A stretch of 64,000 bases of DNA. Origin: Actinomycetota bacterium (lineage in GTDB: Bacteria > Actinomycetota > Humimicrobiia > Humimicrobiales > Humimicrobiaceae). The stretch is from assembly GCA_028698215.1 (NCBI GenBank), contig JAQVDY010000002.1, forward strand, positions 62,001 through 126,000. Direction: 5' to 3'. The notes beneath the pieces were generated by a model that was given only the letters and a program-made list of their open reading frames with translations, had not been told where the DNA came from and did no database searches. Numbering within the stretch: position 1 is the first letter of the stretch; the number at the start of each line of letters is the position of its first letter. Made by a program: the position numbers and the translations under genes. Shown here in pieces: positions 8,302-16,595 of this stretch.

Positions 8302-9198
8302 ATGAAGGATTTAACTGGTATTTTAAGTGGCGGCCCTTTAACCGGAAAGGAGCTGCTGCAAAAAAGCGGCTGCCGGCCTCTTGAAATTTGGAGGCAATGC
8401 AACCGCAGTCCTGGTATAATAATGAATATTACCGGTAACCGGTATCTGCGCTTGGATAAGAAAATCACAGGTTACGGCCGGCTTTCCCCCTCAATTTTAA
8501 GGGAATTCCTCACCTACACTATAGTGGGCTTAAGCCAGGATAAGGCTTTAATAGAAAAAAAAGCGGCAGCTTTGAGCCAAGAAATAGAAGACATAAGCAC
8601 CAGCAAGATGGAATTAGCCCAATCTATCATAGACCATATTATAAGCGGCCACCATCACCCTGAAAAATTAAGGCAAAAAATTTCCTGTATCATTGCTGGA
8701 GATGTGGTGTATAACATGGCCCATGCAGAAAATAGGCCTGAATCTTCTACCGGTGAAGTTATAAGGGGTTCTGATTTGGATATAATAATTGTAACTGAAA
8801 ATGCAGGTACAAGCTTAGCAGAGGAACTGGACCAAAAAATATGGGAGCAGAAATACTATTACATGAAAAACCCTGCCTACAGGGAAGAATTGGACTATAT
8901 CATAAAAGATATGGAAAAGGTTAAGCAGCAATTAAGTTTTGATAGTTTTAAGCATATGGTAGCTTCTAAAATCCTGGATGAGGGTAAGTTTTTAGCAGGA
9001 AGTTATAGCATGTTTGAAAGAATAAAGAGCTTGATAATTCAATTTGAAATCCCCAGGAAACTAAAAATAATGGAGCAAAGGGCGGCCAGGGACCGGCAGA
9101 TGGCCATACGGTTATTGCTGGATGAAAATAGTAATATGTCTGACCAAAAATATAGCAGATTGTTTTTTACCACTGAAGAAGCCGATGAAATATACTGA
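8302..9198 (+). CDS. Uncharacterised pol-beta-type nucleotidyltransferase
   Basis: No named family was recognised for this 298-residue protein. GDVVYNMAHAENR at 133-145 followed by GSDLDIIIV at 156-164 resembles the GS...DxD catalytic strand of the DNA-polymerase-beta superfamily (Asp158, Asp160), and EELDYIIKD (Asp198) could provide the third carboxylate. The N-terminal 70 residues look like a small winged-helix or leader domain, and 75-125 is helical. It closes the glmM operon and ends 3 nt from the convergent nagB, so a role linked to amino sugars or the envelope is possible but unproven. It could instead adenylylate a protein or small molecule. Confidence 0.55.
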   Translation: MKDLTGILSGGPLTGKELLQKSGCRPLEIWRQCNRSPGIIMNITGNRYLRLDKKITGYGRLSPSILREFLTYTIVGLSQDKALIEKKAAALSQEIEDISTSKMELAQSIIDHIISGHHHPEKLRQKISCIIAGDVVYNMAHAENRPESSTGEVIRGSDLDIIIVTENAGTSLAEELDQKIWEQKYYYMKNPAYREELDYIIKDMEKVKQQLSFDSFKHMVASKILDEGKFLAGSYSMFERIKSLIIQFEIPRKLKIMEQRAARDRQMAIRLLLDENSNMSDQKYSRLFFTTEEADEIY

Positions 9199-9201
9199 TC
9201 C

Positions 9202-9993
9202 TTATCCTTTTTTAGCCAGGCTTAAAGACCAGGTTAGCCCTGATGCTGCGGATTCATCTAAAATAATGGTAACTTTTCCCGGATGAAGCTGCAAGGCAGA
9301 GGCAGTAACCTTGGAGGTGATTGGACCTTCAATGGCCTCAGCGCAAGCCTTGGCTTTGTTTTGGCCGCATACAATCATTACCGCATGCCTGCTTTCCAAT
9401 ATGGTTCCCACTCCCATGGTTAGGGCAAAACTAGGCATGTTTTGTTTGGCCACCTTAGCCTTTTTATAAAACATCTCATAATTATCCTCCAGGGTTTTGG
9501 CATGCAGGGGGTGTACCCTGGTCCTGGAAGCTAAGGATGAACCGGGCTCATTAAATGCAATATGCCCGTTCCCGCCAATACCCAGCAGCTGAAGGTCTAT
9601 CCCTCCTGCTTCTATTATCATCTTTTCATAGTCTTGGCAATGTTTGTCCGGGTCTGGGGCCAGTCCGTTAGGTATATGAATATTTTCCGGTTTTAGGTTT
9701 ATATTTGAAAATAATTGCTCATGCATAAAACGGGCATAACTTTGATCCTGGCTATAGGGCAGACTAAGATCCATGCCTATGCCCAGGTACTCGTCCAGGT
9801 TAAAAGTTTTTACCTGGGAGAAATCCAGTTGCTGCTGCTGGTATTTTCTAATTAATTCTTGGTAAGTACCCATGGGGGTGCTGCCGGTAGCCAAACCCAG
9901 TACGCAGTCTGGCTTAGATTTAATAGCCTCTGCAATCATATCTGCTGCTGTTTGGCTCAAATGATTGTAATCCGGGGTAATTATAAGCTCCAT
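9202..9993 (-). CDS. nagB: Glucosamine-6-phosphate deaminase
   Basis: The 263-residue protein converts GlcN-6-P to fructose-6-P and ammonia. It has GLATGSTPMGTYQEL (phosphate loop, near 34), FNLDEYLG near 64 (catalytic Asp of NagB), LLGIGGNGHIAFNEPGS near 134 (catalytic Asp/His region) and ALTMGVGTIL near 190. The length is typical for short bacterial NagB. It converges with the glmM operon, placing opposing amino-sugar anabolic and catabolic steps next to each other. The nearest upstream neighbour is yvcK on the other strand, sharing a 136-bp divergent region. Confidence 0.93.
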   Translation of the reverse strand: MELIITPDYNHLSQTAADMIAEAIKSKPDCVLGLATGSTPMGTYQELIRKYQQQQLDFSQVKTFNLDEYLGIGMDLSLPYSQDQSYARFMHEQLFSNINLKPENIHIPNGLAPDPDKHCQDYEKMIIEAGGIDLQLLGIGGNGHIAFNEPGSSLASRTRVHPLHAKTLEDNYEMFYKKAKVAKQNMPSFALTMGVGTILESRHAVMIVCGQNKAKACAEAIEGPITSKVTASALQLHPGKVTIILDESAASGLTWSLSLAKKG

Positions 9994-10129
9994 TGCTCTC
10001 CTTTGTTTTGCGTCTTTGCATTATCATCTAAGATAATAAATAGATGTGTTTAATTTTTTTATTTTTATATAATAAAATGAAAATATCAAGACGTAAGTTT
10101 TATAAAAAGGACAAACAGGGTTTAATTAT

Positions 10130-11068
10130 ATGAAACAAGATGCCAATATAGTGGGCATAGGGGGAGGTACCGGGCTTTCCACTTTGCTAAGGGGACTAAA
10201 GCTGTGGACTAAAAATGTAGCAGCCATTGTTACTGTTACTGATGATGGAGGGAGCTCAGGTAGGCTAAGGAAAGATTTTAATATGCTGCCCCCGGGAGAT
10301 ATAAGGAATTGCCTGGCATCATTGGCTGATTCCAGGTCCTTTCTGCCCGAACTGTTCCAATACCGTTTTAAGGGAAGCTCTAATCTTTCCGGCCATTCTT
10401 TTGGCAACCTCATGATAGCGGCGTTAAGCGAGGTAACCGGCAGTTTTTCCAAGGCTGTTTTGGAAGCCAGCCGTATCTTAAATATACAGGGTAAAGTCCT
10501 GCCCTCCACTTTAGAAAATGTAGTGCTGGGAGCCAGGTTCAGTGATGGCAGCACCAAGTGGGGGCAAACCAGGATCGTCAGTTACCGCCAACCTATAAAA
10601 GAGGTCTTTTTAAAACCCTCTTTCCCCCAGGCCTATAAAGGGGTTATTGAGGCCTGCAGCCAGGCAGAAGTTATTATACTGGGCCCGGGAAGCCTTTTTT
10701 CCAGTATAATACCAAATTTACTGGTACAGGGAGTGGCGGAAGCTATTAAGAATTCTTCAGCAAAAAAGCTATATATATGCAATATAATGACTCAACCGGG
10801 AGAAACGGATGATTTTAGTGCTTTGGACCATGTAAGAGAAGTGGAAAAATATTTAGGTGGTTATTTGGACTATATCCTTTTTAACTCTGCCCCTATACCG
10901 GAAAATCTTTTAAGCAGGCATGCCAAGCACTGGTCCTATATGGTAAAAGATGACTTGGCAGGCAGCCAAGTTAAGGCTGAAGTAATCAGGGAAGGGCTTT
11001 TTGGCGGAAATGAATATATTAGGCATGACCCGGCAAAAACTGCCCAGACCATATTTGAAAGAATATAG
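10130..11068 (+). CDS. yvcK: YvcK-family gluconeogenesis/cell-shape factor (CofD-like)
   Basis: The 312-residue protein belongs to the YvcK/CofD-like family (UPF0052), which binds UDP-sugars in Bacillus and links carbon flow to peptidoglycan synthesis. Signatures are VGIGGGTGLSTLLRGLK near residue 8, VTVTDDGGSSGRLR near 35, PPGDIRNCLASLAD near 52 and ILGPGSLFSSIIPNLL near 190. Length matches the family. No rapZ or whiA flanks it here, unlike many Gram-positive genomes. It is divergent from nagB, consistent with a UDP-GlcNAc-related role. AAGGAC upstream of the ATG is a weak ribosome-binding site. Confidence 0.9.
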   Translation: MKQDANIVGIGGGTGLSTLLRGLKLWTKNVAAIVTVTDDGGSSGRLRKDFNMLPPGDIRNCLASLADSRSFLPELFQYRFKGSSNLSGHSFGNLMIAALSEVTGSFSKAVLEASRILNIQGKVLPSTLENVVLGARFSDGSTKWGQTRIVSYRQPIKEVFLKPSFPQAYKGVIEACSQAEVIILGPGSLFSSIIPNLLVQGVAEAIKNSSAKKLYICNIMTQPGETDDFSALDHVREVEKYLGGYLDYILFNSAPIPENLLSRHAKHWSYMVKDDLAGSQVKAEVIREGLFGGNEYIRHDPAKTAQTIFERI

Positions 11069-11093
11069 GATAATATTCTGCTTAAGTATTGAG

Positions 11094-11858
11094 TTACCTC
11101 AGCAATCCTACTGGGGCTAAGTAAATAACGAATTCTTCCTGTCCGTCTACCCCTATAAGCTTATCCATAAGTTCCTGATGATATGCTGCCACTGCACAGG
11201 TCCCGGCGTGAATGCATTCACAGGCTAAATAAAGATTTTGGCATACATGGCCCGCATCTAAGGCAATAACTTTATGGGAAGCCTTGCCATACCTCCATTC
11301 AGTCCGGTAGGGAATAGCAGTCCATACTATTACTGCAGCGGCAGTTGTAATAAAATGCTGCCCCAAAGTAGCAGGTACCAATTGATGGGCCAACTGCTGT
11401 GAACTGTACCGGCCAGTATTTATCAAACCATGCTCCAGGGGCCGGTACAAATATATTCCTGTTTTTAGGCCCTTAATATTAAGGGCACATATATAGGTCT
11501 CGAAAGGATGGCGGTTGCCGGCAGAAGGAGTGGTCCTTAGCACTACCTTGCCTCTAGCTGCCCTTACTCCCTGGGTGGCCCAAAGCAGAAAAGACAATTG
11601 ATCTATGCTAATACTTCTATCTGCGTAGCGCCTTCGACTTTTTCTATGGCTTATGGCTTCAATTACTGTCATGTCTTCTATTTCCGCCCATTTTTTAGGA
11701 GGGGGAAGGGGTATTAATGTACTATTTTTGTCAATTTCCTTTTGCAGGGCGGGAGCCTTTATTCCCAAATTTTGGTCAGTTTTAGAGAAATCGGTATTGA
11801 GCCTTAAACTGTCTTTTAAAAAATAACGGTATTTTTGCATAGATTTACTATTTTCCAT
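11094..11858 (-). CDS. SagB/ThcOx-type nitroreductase-fold dehydrogenase
   Basis: The 254-residue protein has the SagB-type FMN-dependent dehydrogenase fold: ISHRKSRRRYADRSI near 72 (FMN-phosphate-binding arginines), TTPSAGNRHPFETYICAL near 108, GQHFITTAAAVIVW near 160 and ALDAGHVCQNLYLACECI near 195. In peptide-natural-product clusters SagB oxidises azolines, but many stand-alone copies exist with unknown substrates. No YcaO cyclodehydratase, precursor peptide or transporter lies nearby, so a role in azole formation is not supported. It converges with yvcK (25-nt gap). Confidence 0.82.
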   Translation of the reverse strand: MENSKSMQKYRYFLKDSLRLNTDFSKTDQNLGIKAPALQKEIDKNSTLIPLPPPKKWAEIEDMTVIEAISHRKSRRRYADRSISIDQLSFLLWATQGVRAARGKVVLRTTPSAGNRHPFETYICALNIKGLKTGIYLYRPLEHGLINTGRYSSQQLAHQLVPATLGQHFITTAAAVIVWTAIPYRTEWRYGKASHKVIALDAGHVCQNLYLACECIHAGTCAVAAYHQELMDKLIGVDGQEEFVIYLAPVGLLR

Positions 11859-12012
11859 AGTTATACCTTTTTAATTATGGCATAAAAGAAAGGTTAAATA
11901 AATGAATTGTAGTTATGGAATACATTTTTAAAAATTAGTTGAATTATTTTATACCATTAATATGATATAATTTTTAATAATAATAATAATTATTAACCCA
12001 GAGGGAGGTAAA

Positions 12013-12417
12013 ATGGCCAGTATTATTACTATAGAAGGTATCGGCCCCAAATATGCCCAGAAACTAGCAGCCATTAATATCAAGACTACAGAAGCTCTGC
12101 TAAAAAGAGGGGCTACCGCCAAAGGCAGAAAAGAAATAGAGGAATCTGCCAAGATAGACCATAAATTGGTTTTGGAATGGGTTAACCTAGCAGACTTGTT
12201 CAGGATTAAGGGCGTAGGGGAAGAATACTCAGACTTGTTGGAAGAGGCTGGGGTAGACACAGTAGTAGAGTTATCCAAAAGAAAAGCAGAGAATTTATAT
12301 GAGAAAATAATAGAAACTAACCAGCAAAAGAAACTGGTTAGGAGGCCTCCTTCGCTGTCAATGGTGCAGGATTGGGTTAATCAGGCTAAAAAATTAGATA
12401 GGGTTGTACAATACTAG
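12013..12417 (+). CDS. DUF4332-type helix-hairpin-helix protein
   Basis: The 134-residue protein contains tandem helix-hairpin-helix elements: IEGIGPKYAQKLAAINIKTT at 7-26 and IKGVGEEYSDLLEEAGVDTV at about 64-83. This matches DUF4332, a small HhH family thought to bind nucleic acid non-specifically. GGAGG lies just upstream of the ATG. It is monocistronic and followed by a long nested hairpin shared with the convergent Crp/Fnr gene. Function is unknown. Confidence 0.8.
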   Translation: MASIITIEGIGPKYAQKLAAINIKTTEALLKRGATAKGRKEIEESAKIDHKLVLEWVNLADLFRIKGVGEEYSDLLEEAGVDTVVELSKRKAENLYEKIIETNQQKKLVRRPPSLSMVQDWVNQAKKLDRVVQY

Positions 12418-12505
12418 TGTATGGCCTGGGTTCATTTTAAGGTTAATTAAATGAGTTAGTGTAAGTAGGGTGGCTATAACCTGGCAAGGTTTAAAAAAGG
12501 TTTGA

Positions 12506-12571
12506 ACAAAGCCAAATTAGCGCAGGCAGCTGTTTGTAATGGTTGGCTGCGCTAACTATTTTAAGCTTTGT
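12506..12571. terminator. Nested hairpin between convergent genes
   Basis: The outer arms ACAAAGC/GCTTTGT (12506-12512, 12565-12571) enclose the inner arms TTAGCGCAG/CTGCGCTAA (12517-12525, 12547-12555). It lies between the ends of the DUF4332 and Crp/Fnr genes and could terminate both strands, although no strong T run follows. Confidence 0.55.
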
Positions 12572-12615
12572 CTGGCATGTTATTTATAAATCTGGTAGAA
12601 AGTTAAACATCAAGC

Positions 12616-13308
12616 CTAGGATTCAAATATGTGCCTTAAGGCCTGTTCATTTTTGATATGAAACCGGTTTAGGTGAAAGTCAATAATACCTTCTTCTCTC
12701 ATTTTACCCAATTCCCTGGACATGGAAGGCCTGGAGACATTAAGAAAATCTGCTAATTCTGTCCGGTTTAAACTAAGCTGGATGTCCCGGGAACCCTGGA
12801 GTAGATATTGGTCATACAGATAAGTGCTTACCTTGGCCCTTATGCCTTTTATGGACAAATATTCCACTTTCCGGTTAAGCATCAAGGCCTTTTGGCTCAG
12901 CAGTTTTAAAAAATTTTCTACCAAAGACCGGTGCCAGGGACACATTTTAGGGCATTCTCCTATTATCCTTGCTTTAGGCAAAATCAGAATTTTACAGGGT
13001 TCAAAAGCCTTAATAGCATAAGGCCAGTGAGTTAGCTGGGAAAAAGCTAGCATTTCTCCGAATACTTCGCCTGCTTTTAAAGTATGTATGACTACCCTAT
13101 CCCCATTGGGCTTCTCGCTTAACACCCCTGCCATGCCTTCCAGCACTACGCCTACACCGGTAAAGGTGTCTCCCGAAATAAACAGGTAATCATTTCTTTT
13201 TCCGCTTACCAGTTTAGGGTTTAGGCATTTAAGCATGGTAGGTATGTTTTCCCAGCCAAGATTTGAAAACAAGGCAGACTCTGCAATTGTTTTATAATAT
13301 TTTTTCAA
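12616..13308 (-). CDS. Crp/Fnr-family regulator, likely HcpR-like
   Basis: The 230-residue protein has an N-terminal cyclic-nucleotide-binding-type beta barrel (about 20-130: GVGVVLEGMAGVLSEK, LKAGEVFGEML) and a C-terminal winged helix (about 165-225: LNRTELADFLNVSRPSMSREL). It is divergent from hcp across a 111-bp region, the usual arrangement of HcpR, the Crp/Fnr regulator that activates hcp under nitrosative stress. Cys118 and Cys122 in ECPKMCPW might bind a cofactor, although HcpR proteins are generally thought to use haem or NO sensing. Its likely operator is described at 13335-13348. Confidence 0.8.
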   Translation of the reverse strand: MKKYYKTIAESALFSNLGWENIPTMLKCLNPKLVSGKRNDYLFISGDTFTGVGVVLEGMAGVLSEKPNGDRVVIHTLKAGEVFGEMLAFSQLTHWPYAIKAFEPCKILILPKARIIGECPKMCPWHRSLVENFLKLLSQKALMLNRKVEYLSIKGIRAKVSTYLYDQYLLQGSRDIQLSLNRTELADFLNVSRPSMSRELGKMREEGIIDFHLNRFHIKNEQALRHIFES

Positions 13309-13334
13309 AGCAATAATTATTAGTTTAACAATTT

Positions 13335-13348
13335 GTATCCATAGATAC
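13335..13348. promoter_or_regulatory. Crp/Fnr-type operator upstream of hcp
   Basis: GTATC-CATA-GATAC is a perfect 5-4-5 palindrome, the spacing used by Fnr and HcpR proteins. TATAAT at 13371-13376 places the predicted hcp start near 13383, so the palindrome is centred at -41.5, the class II activator position. No -35 hexamer is recognisable, as expected for an activator-dependent promoter. A wider overlapping palindrome, TGTATCC-N8-GGATACA, spans 13334-13355. Confidence 0.6.
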
Positions 13349-13419
13349 GGATACAGGGTTGAAATTATATTATAATTAGCTCCTTATTTAAAGTAAAACC
13401 ATTAGAAATGGAGGAATTG

Positions 13420-14985
13420 ATGGGTGATATGTTTTGTTTTCAATGTGAACAGGCGGCCGGGGGAAAAGGTTGTGTTAAAACCGGGGTATGCGGAAAAAAA
13501 CCTGAGGTATCCAATGACCAGGACAAACTTACCTGTGCCCTTATAGGTATGGCCAGGGCTGCTGAAGGCAAAGAGGTTCCCCGGTTAGCTAATGAACTAA
13601 TGTTCCAAGGATTATTTGCCACCATAACTAATGTAAATTTTGATCCGGACAGGATTGAAGGTCTGGCTGAAGAGGTACATGAGCAAACCAGGCTTATGGG
13701 AGGAGCTGAAGATTTTCCAGTGCACCAATTATGGTCAGGGGATCCGGATATAGTGTCTCTTAGATCCACACTACTGTTAGGAATGAGGGGTATGGCTGCT
13801 TATGCCTGGCATGCCTATGTATTAGGAAAATATGACCAGGAAGTCACTCAATGGTTTTATAAGGGAATGCGCGCTCTGGGCCAGGATTACTCCGTGGATG
13901 AGTGGCTAAAACTCCTAATGGAGTTTGGACATATAAACCTTAGATGTATGGAGCTGCTAGATGATGCTAATACTTCTGCCTATGGGCATCCGGTTCCTAC
14001 TGAAGTGACCACCCATATTGAAAAAGGCCCTTTTATAGTGATAACCGGCCATGACCTGCTGGACTTAAAACAGCTGCTGGAGCAAACCGAAGGTAAGGGC
14101 ATTAATATTTATACCCATGGAGAGATGCTGCCGGCGCACGGTTATCCGGAATTAAAAAAATACAGTCATCTTAAAGGGAACTTTGGTACAGCCTGGCAAA
14201 ACCAGCAAAAGGAGTTTGCTGATATTCCGGCTCCTATATTATTCACCACTAACTGCCTTATGCCTCCCAAAAAGAGCTATGAGGACAGGGTATTTACTAC
14301 TTGCGTGGTAGGCTATCCCCAGATAAAACACATACCTGACTCGGCTGAGGGTCAAAAAGACTTTTCCCCAGTCATTAATAAAGCAATCCAGTTAGGTGGT
14401 TACAAAGAGGATCAAGCATTCACAGGCATAAACGGGGGCTCTGCACTTATGACAGGGTTTGCCCGAAACGCAGTCCTTGGTTCAGCACAACAGGTTATTG
14501 ATGCAGTTAAATCCAAGGCCATTAGCCATTTCTTTTTAGTAGGCGGATGCGACGGGGCCAAGCCGGGTAGAAATTATTATACGGAATTTGTAAAGCAAAC
14601 TCCCCCGGATTCCCTTATACTTACCCTTGCCTGTGGTAAATACAGGTTCAATGATCTGGATTTGGGTAAAATTGGAGATTTCCCCCGGATAATGGATATG
14701 GGTCAATGCAATGATGCTTATTCTGCTATTAAAGTAGCGGTAGCTTTGGCAGAGGCTTTCCATTGTGATGTCAACCAGCTGCCCCTGACTTTGGTGCTTT
14801 CCTGGTACGAACAAAAAGCAGTTTGTATTCTGCTTACCCTTCTGGCCCTGGGAATCAAGGATATCTACCTGGGACCCACTCTGCCTGCTTTTATTTCAGA
14901 TAATGTGCTGGCAGTCCTGGTAGATAAATTTGGATTAAAACCTATAAGTACTCCCCCTGAAGACCTGAAAGCTATATTAGGCTAA
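13420..14985 (+). CDS. hcp: Hybrid cluster protein (hydroxylamine reductase / NO-detoxifying), class I
   Basis: The protein (521 residues from this start) carries the N-terminal Cys-x2-Cys-x8-Cys-x5-Cys motif (MFCFQCEQ...GCVKTGVCGK) of the class I Hcp of strict anaerobes, which binds a 4Fe-4S cluster. Hybrid-cluster ligands appear in FGHINLRCME, TTNCLMPP, VVGGCDGAK-type loops and LTLACGKYRFN. Hcp reduces hydroxylamine or NO and helps in protein S-nitrosylation. The ATG at 13420 is preferred because GGAGG at 13410-13414 gives 5 nt spacing; an in-frame ATG at 13408 overlaps that site. It is divergent from the Crp/Fnr gene that probably controls it. No hcr reductase is adjacent. Confidence 0.93.
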   Translation: MGDMFCFQCEQAAGGKGCVKTGVCGKKPEVSNDQDKLTCALIGMARAAEGKEVPRLANELMFQGLFATITNVNFDPDRIEGLAEEVHEQTRLMGGAEDFPVHQLWSGDPDIVSLRSTLLLGMRGMAAYAWHAYVLGKYDQEVTQWFYKGMRALGQDYSVDEWLKLLMEFGHINLRCMELLDDANTSAYGHPVPTEVTTHIEKGPFIVITGHDLLDLKQLLEQTEGKGINIYTHGEMLPAHGYPELKKYSHLKGNFGTAWQNQQKEFADIPAPILFTTNCLMPPKKSYEDRVFTTCVVGYPQIKHIPDSAEGQKDFSPVINKAIQLGGYKEDQAFTGINGGSALMTGFARNAVLGSAQQVIDAVKSKAISHFFLVGGCDGAKPGRNYYTEFVKQTPPDSLILTLACGKYRFNDLDLGKIGDFPRIMDMGQCNDAYSAIKVAVALAEAFHCDVNQLPLTLVLSWYEQKAVCILLTLLALGIKDIYLGPTLPAFISDNVLAVLVDKFGLKPISTPPEDLKAILG

Positions 14986-14991
14986 TCATAA

Positions 14992-15024
14992 TGCCAGGCA
15001 GGATACAGTTAACCCTGCCTGGCA
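14992..15024 (+). terminator. Hairpin after hcp
   Basis: TGCCAGGCAGG (14992-15002) and CCTGCCTGGCA (15014-15024) form a perfect 11-bp stem 6 nt after the hcp stop. No T run follows, so termination efficiency is uncertain. Confidence 0.6.
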
Positions 15025-15115
15025 GATGAAATATAAAAATTGAGGTATACGCCCTGTTTAAGTTTTGGTAATATCAAAGAAGCAGTAAAACTACATCCTA
15101 AACCTATGTAAAGCC

Positions 15116-15955
15116 ATGGAAATTGTTTTTAGTGTCTTGGTATGCCTGGAAATCATTATGCTGGCAGCAGCATTTGCCCTGTTAGCTTATAGCCGTAAGG
15201 TCAAAAAAGAAATAAAGATAATAGTGGATGAAGCCTTGACCGGTAGGGCACCCATGACCCCAGACCATATTTTAGGCAATCTGCCCCCACCTGCTCTAAG
15301 ATACGCTAAATACGCCATAAAAGATAAAAAACAAATGCTGGCTGGGGCAGTAGTGAAGCAATCAGGTTATATCAGGACCAGTAAAGAATCCCCATGGCTG
15401 CCGCTGACAGCTGTCCAATATTTAAATGGCACCAGGCCTGGCTTCATATGGGTGGCCAGGGCGGGCAGGGGCCCTAAGGGATGGCTAAGTGTCCGTGACA
15501 TGTATCATAAAGGTAAGGGGAGCATGATAATTAAGCTATTTTCCCTGTTGAAAATAATGGAGGCAACGGGTCCGGAGATGGATGTGTCTTCTTTTATCAG
15601 GTTTGTTTCCGAGGCAGTTTTTATACCTCATTTTTTAGTGTTTTCAAATTTAGTTACTTGGCAGAAATTGGATAATTCAAGTGCTTTAGTAGTGGTTAAG
15701 GATGGGGCCAGTGAGGCTAAAATAAAGTTTATAATAAACCGGGAAGGGCAAATAACCCGGGCCGAAACCAAAGACAGGTTTAGAAAACTAAAAAATAAAT
15801 ATATCAAACAAAAATGGGTGGGCAACTATTCCGATTACAAACAGTTTGGTCACCTGGTTATTCCTACCAATATTTCTGCCGAGTGGCAAAATGCCCAGAG
15901 TTTCTGCTACGTAAGGTTACATATAGAAGATATAAAGTATTTAAACAAAGAATAA
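15116..15955 (+). CDS. DUF6544-like membrane-anchored protein
   Basis: The 279-residue protein has one N-terminal membrane segment (about residues 3-25), then a soluble region with LPPPALRYAKYAI near 60, a motif typical of the DUF6544 family, followed by a beta-rich domain with LPLTAVQYLNGTRPGFIWVAR near 100 and FGHLVIPTNISAEW near 243. The function is unknown. No clear Shine-Dalgarno precedes the ATG. It converges on the flavin reductase gene (11-nt gap) and appears monocistronic. Confidence 0.65.
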   Translation: MEIVFSVLVCLEIIMLAAAFALLAYSRKVKKEIKIIVDEALTGRAPMTPDHILGNLPPPALRYAKYAIKDKKQMLAGAVVKQSGYIRTSKESPWLPLTAVQYLNGTRPGFIWVARAGRGPKGWLSVRDMYHKGKGSMIIKLFSLLKIMEATGPEMDVSSFIRFVSEAVFIPHFLVFSNLVTWQKLDNSSALVVVKDGASEAKIKFIINREGQITRAETKDRFRKLKNKYIKQKWVGNYSDYKQFGHLVIPTNISAEWQNAQSFCYVRLHIEDIKYLNKE

Positions 15956-15966
15956 CATCACCCTAG

Positions 15967-16497
15967 TTAAATGGCTGTATTCTTATAATATCTTCCCATG
16001 CACCAGGTCAAAGTAGAAAGTTTATCATAATCCAGGTCACCGTCAGAGTATACCCATTCATGGTCAACCATTACCTGAATCACTTCTCCTATAAACAGGT
16101 CATGGGTACCCAAAGATATTATATCTTTTACCCTGCACCCGATGTTAATAGGGCATTCCTTTATCATTTTGGCCTCTACTTTATTCATTTCTGCTGCGGT
16201 TAATTGCAGCTGGCTGAATTTATCAATGTCCCTGCCGGAAACTGTTCCGCAATAGTTACATATGCCTACCTGTCCCTGATGTGGTATATTAATAACAAAT
16301 TGGCCTGATTCCTTAATTAAGCGGTGAGAATACCTGGAAGGCCTGATGGAAACAGATATTAATGGCGGGCTGCTGCATATGGTTCCAGTCCAGGCCAAGG
16401 TTATGATATTATGCTGATCATGGTATGAGCAAGATACTAATATTACAGGGTTGGGATATAATCTTTCATGTATGCCGATATCTTTTTTCATTGACAC
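15967..16497 (-). CDS. Flavin reductase family protein (FMN-binding split barrel)
   Basis: The 176-residue protein matches the flavin reductase-like FMN-binding split-barrel family common in anaerobes. Signatures are YPNPVILVSCSYHDQHNIITLAWTG near 15 and PPLISVSIRPSRYSHRLI near 45 (flavin-binding region), then FVINIPHQGQVGICNYCGTVSGRDIDKF near 67, which corresponds to the GxxSGR motif. Such proteins reduce flavins or serve as electron-transfer flavoproteins. It is divergent from a Fur-family gene, so peroxide or metal control is possible. A CGGGAGGTGTC-like Shine-Dalgarno lies upstream on the minus strand. Confidence 0.85.
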   Translation of the reverse strand: MSMKKDIGIHERLYPNPVILVSCSYHDQHNIITLAWTGTICSSPPLISVSIRPSRYSHRLIKESGQFVINIPHQGQVGICNYCGTVSGRDIDKFSQLQLTAAEMNKVEAKMIKECPINIGCRVKDIISLGTHDLFIGEVIQVMVDHEWVYSDGDLDYDKLSTLTWCMGRYYKNTAI

Positions 16498-16560
16498 CTC
16501 CCGGTATTACTGTTTAAATTATTTTAGCTTTTTTGGGAACAAATGCAAAATATGTTAGAT

Positions 16561-16590
16561 TTGCAAATAAGACTTATTATTATATAATAA
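16561..16590 (+). promoter_or_regulatory. Promoter and palindromic operator of the Fur-family gene
   Basis: TTGCAA (16561-16566) and TATAAT (16583-16588) are separated by 16 nt. The perfect 14-bp palindrome TTATTATATAATAA (16577-16590) covers the -10 box and resembles PerR/Fur boxes in AT content and symmetry. The predicted start (about 16595) coincides with the ATG at 16596, suggesting a leaderless, autoregulated transcript. Confidence 0.55.
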
Positions 16591-16595
16591 CTGCT

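Noticed and set aside
11094-11858. Ribosomally made azole peptide cluster around the SagB-type gene
   Set aside because: No YcaO, precursor peptide or export gene is adjacent.
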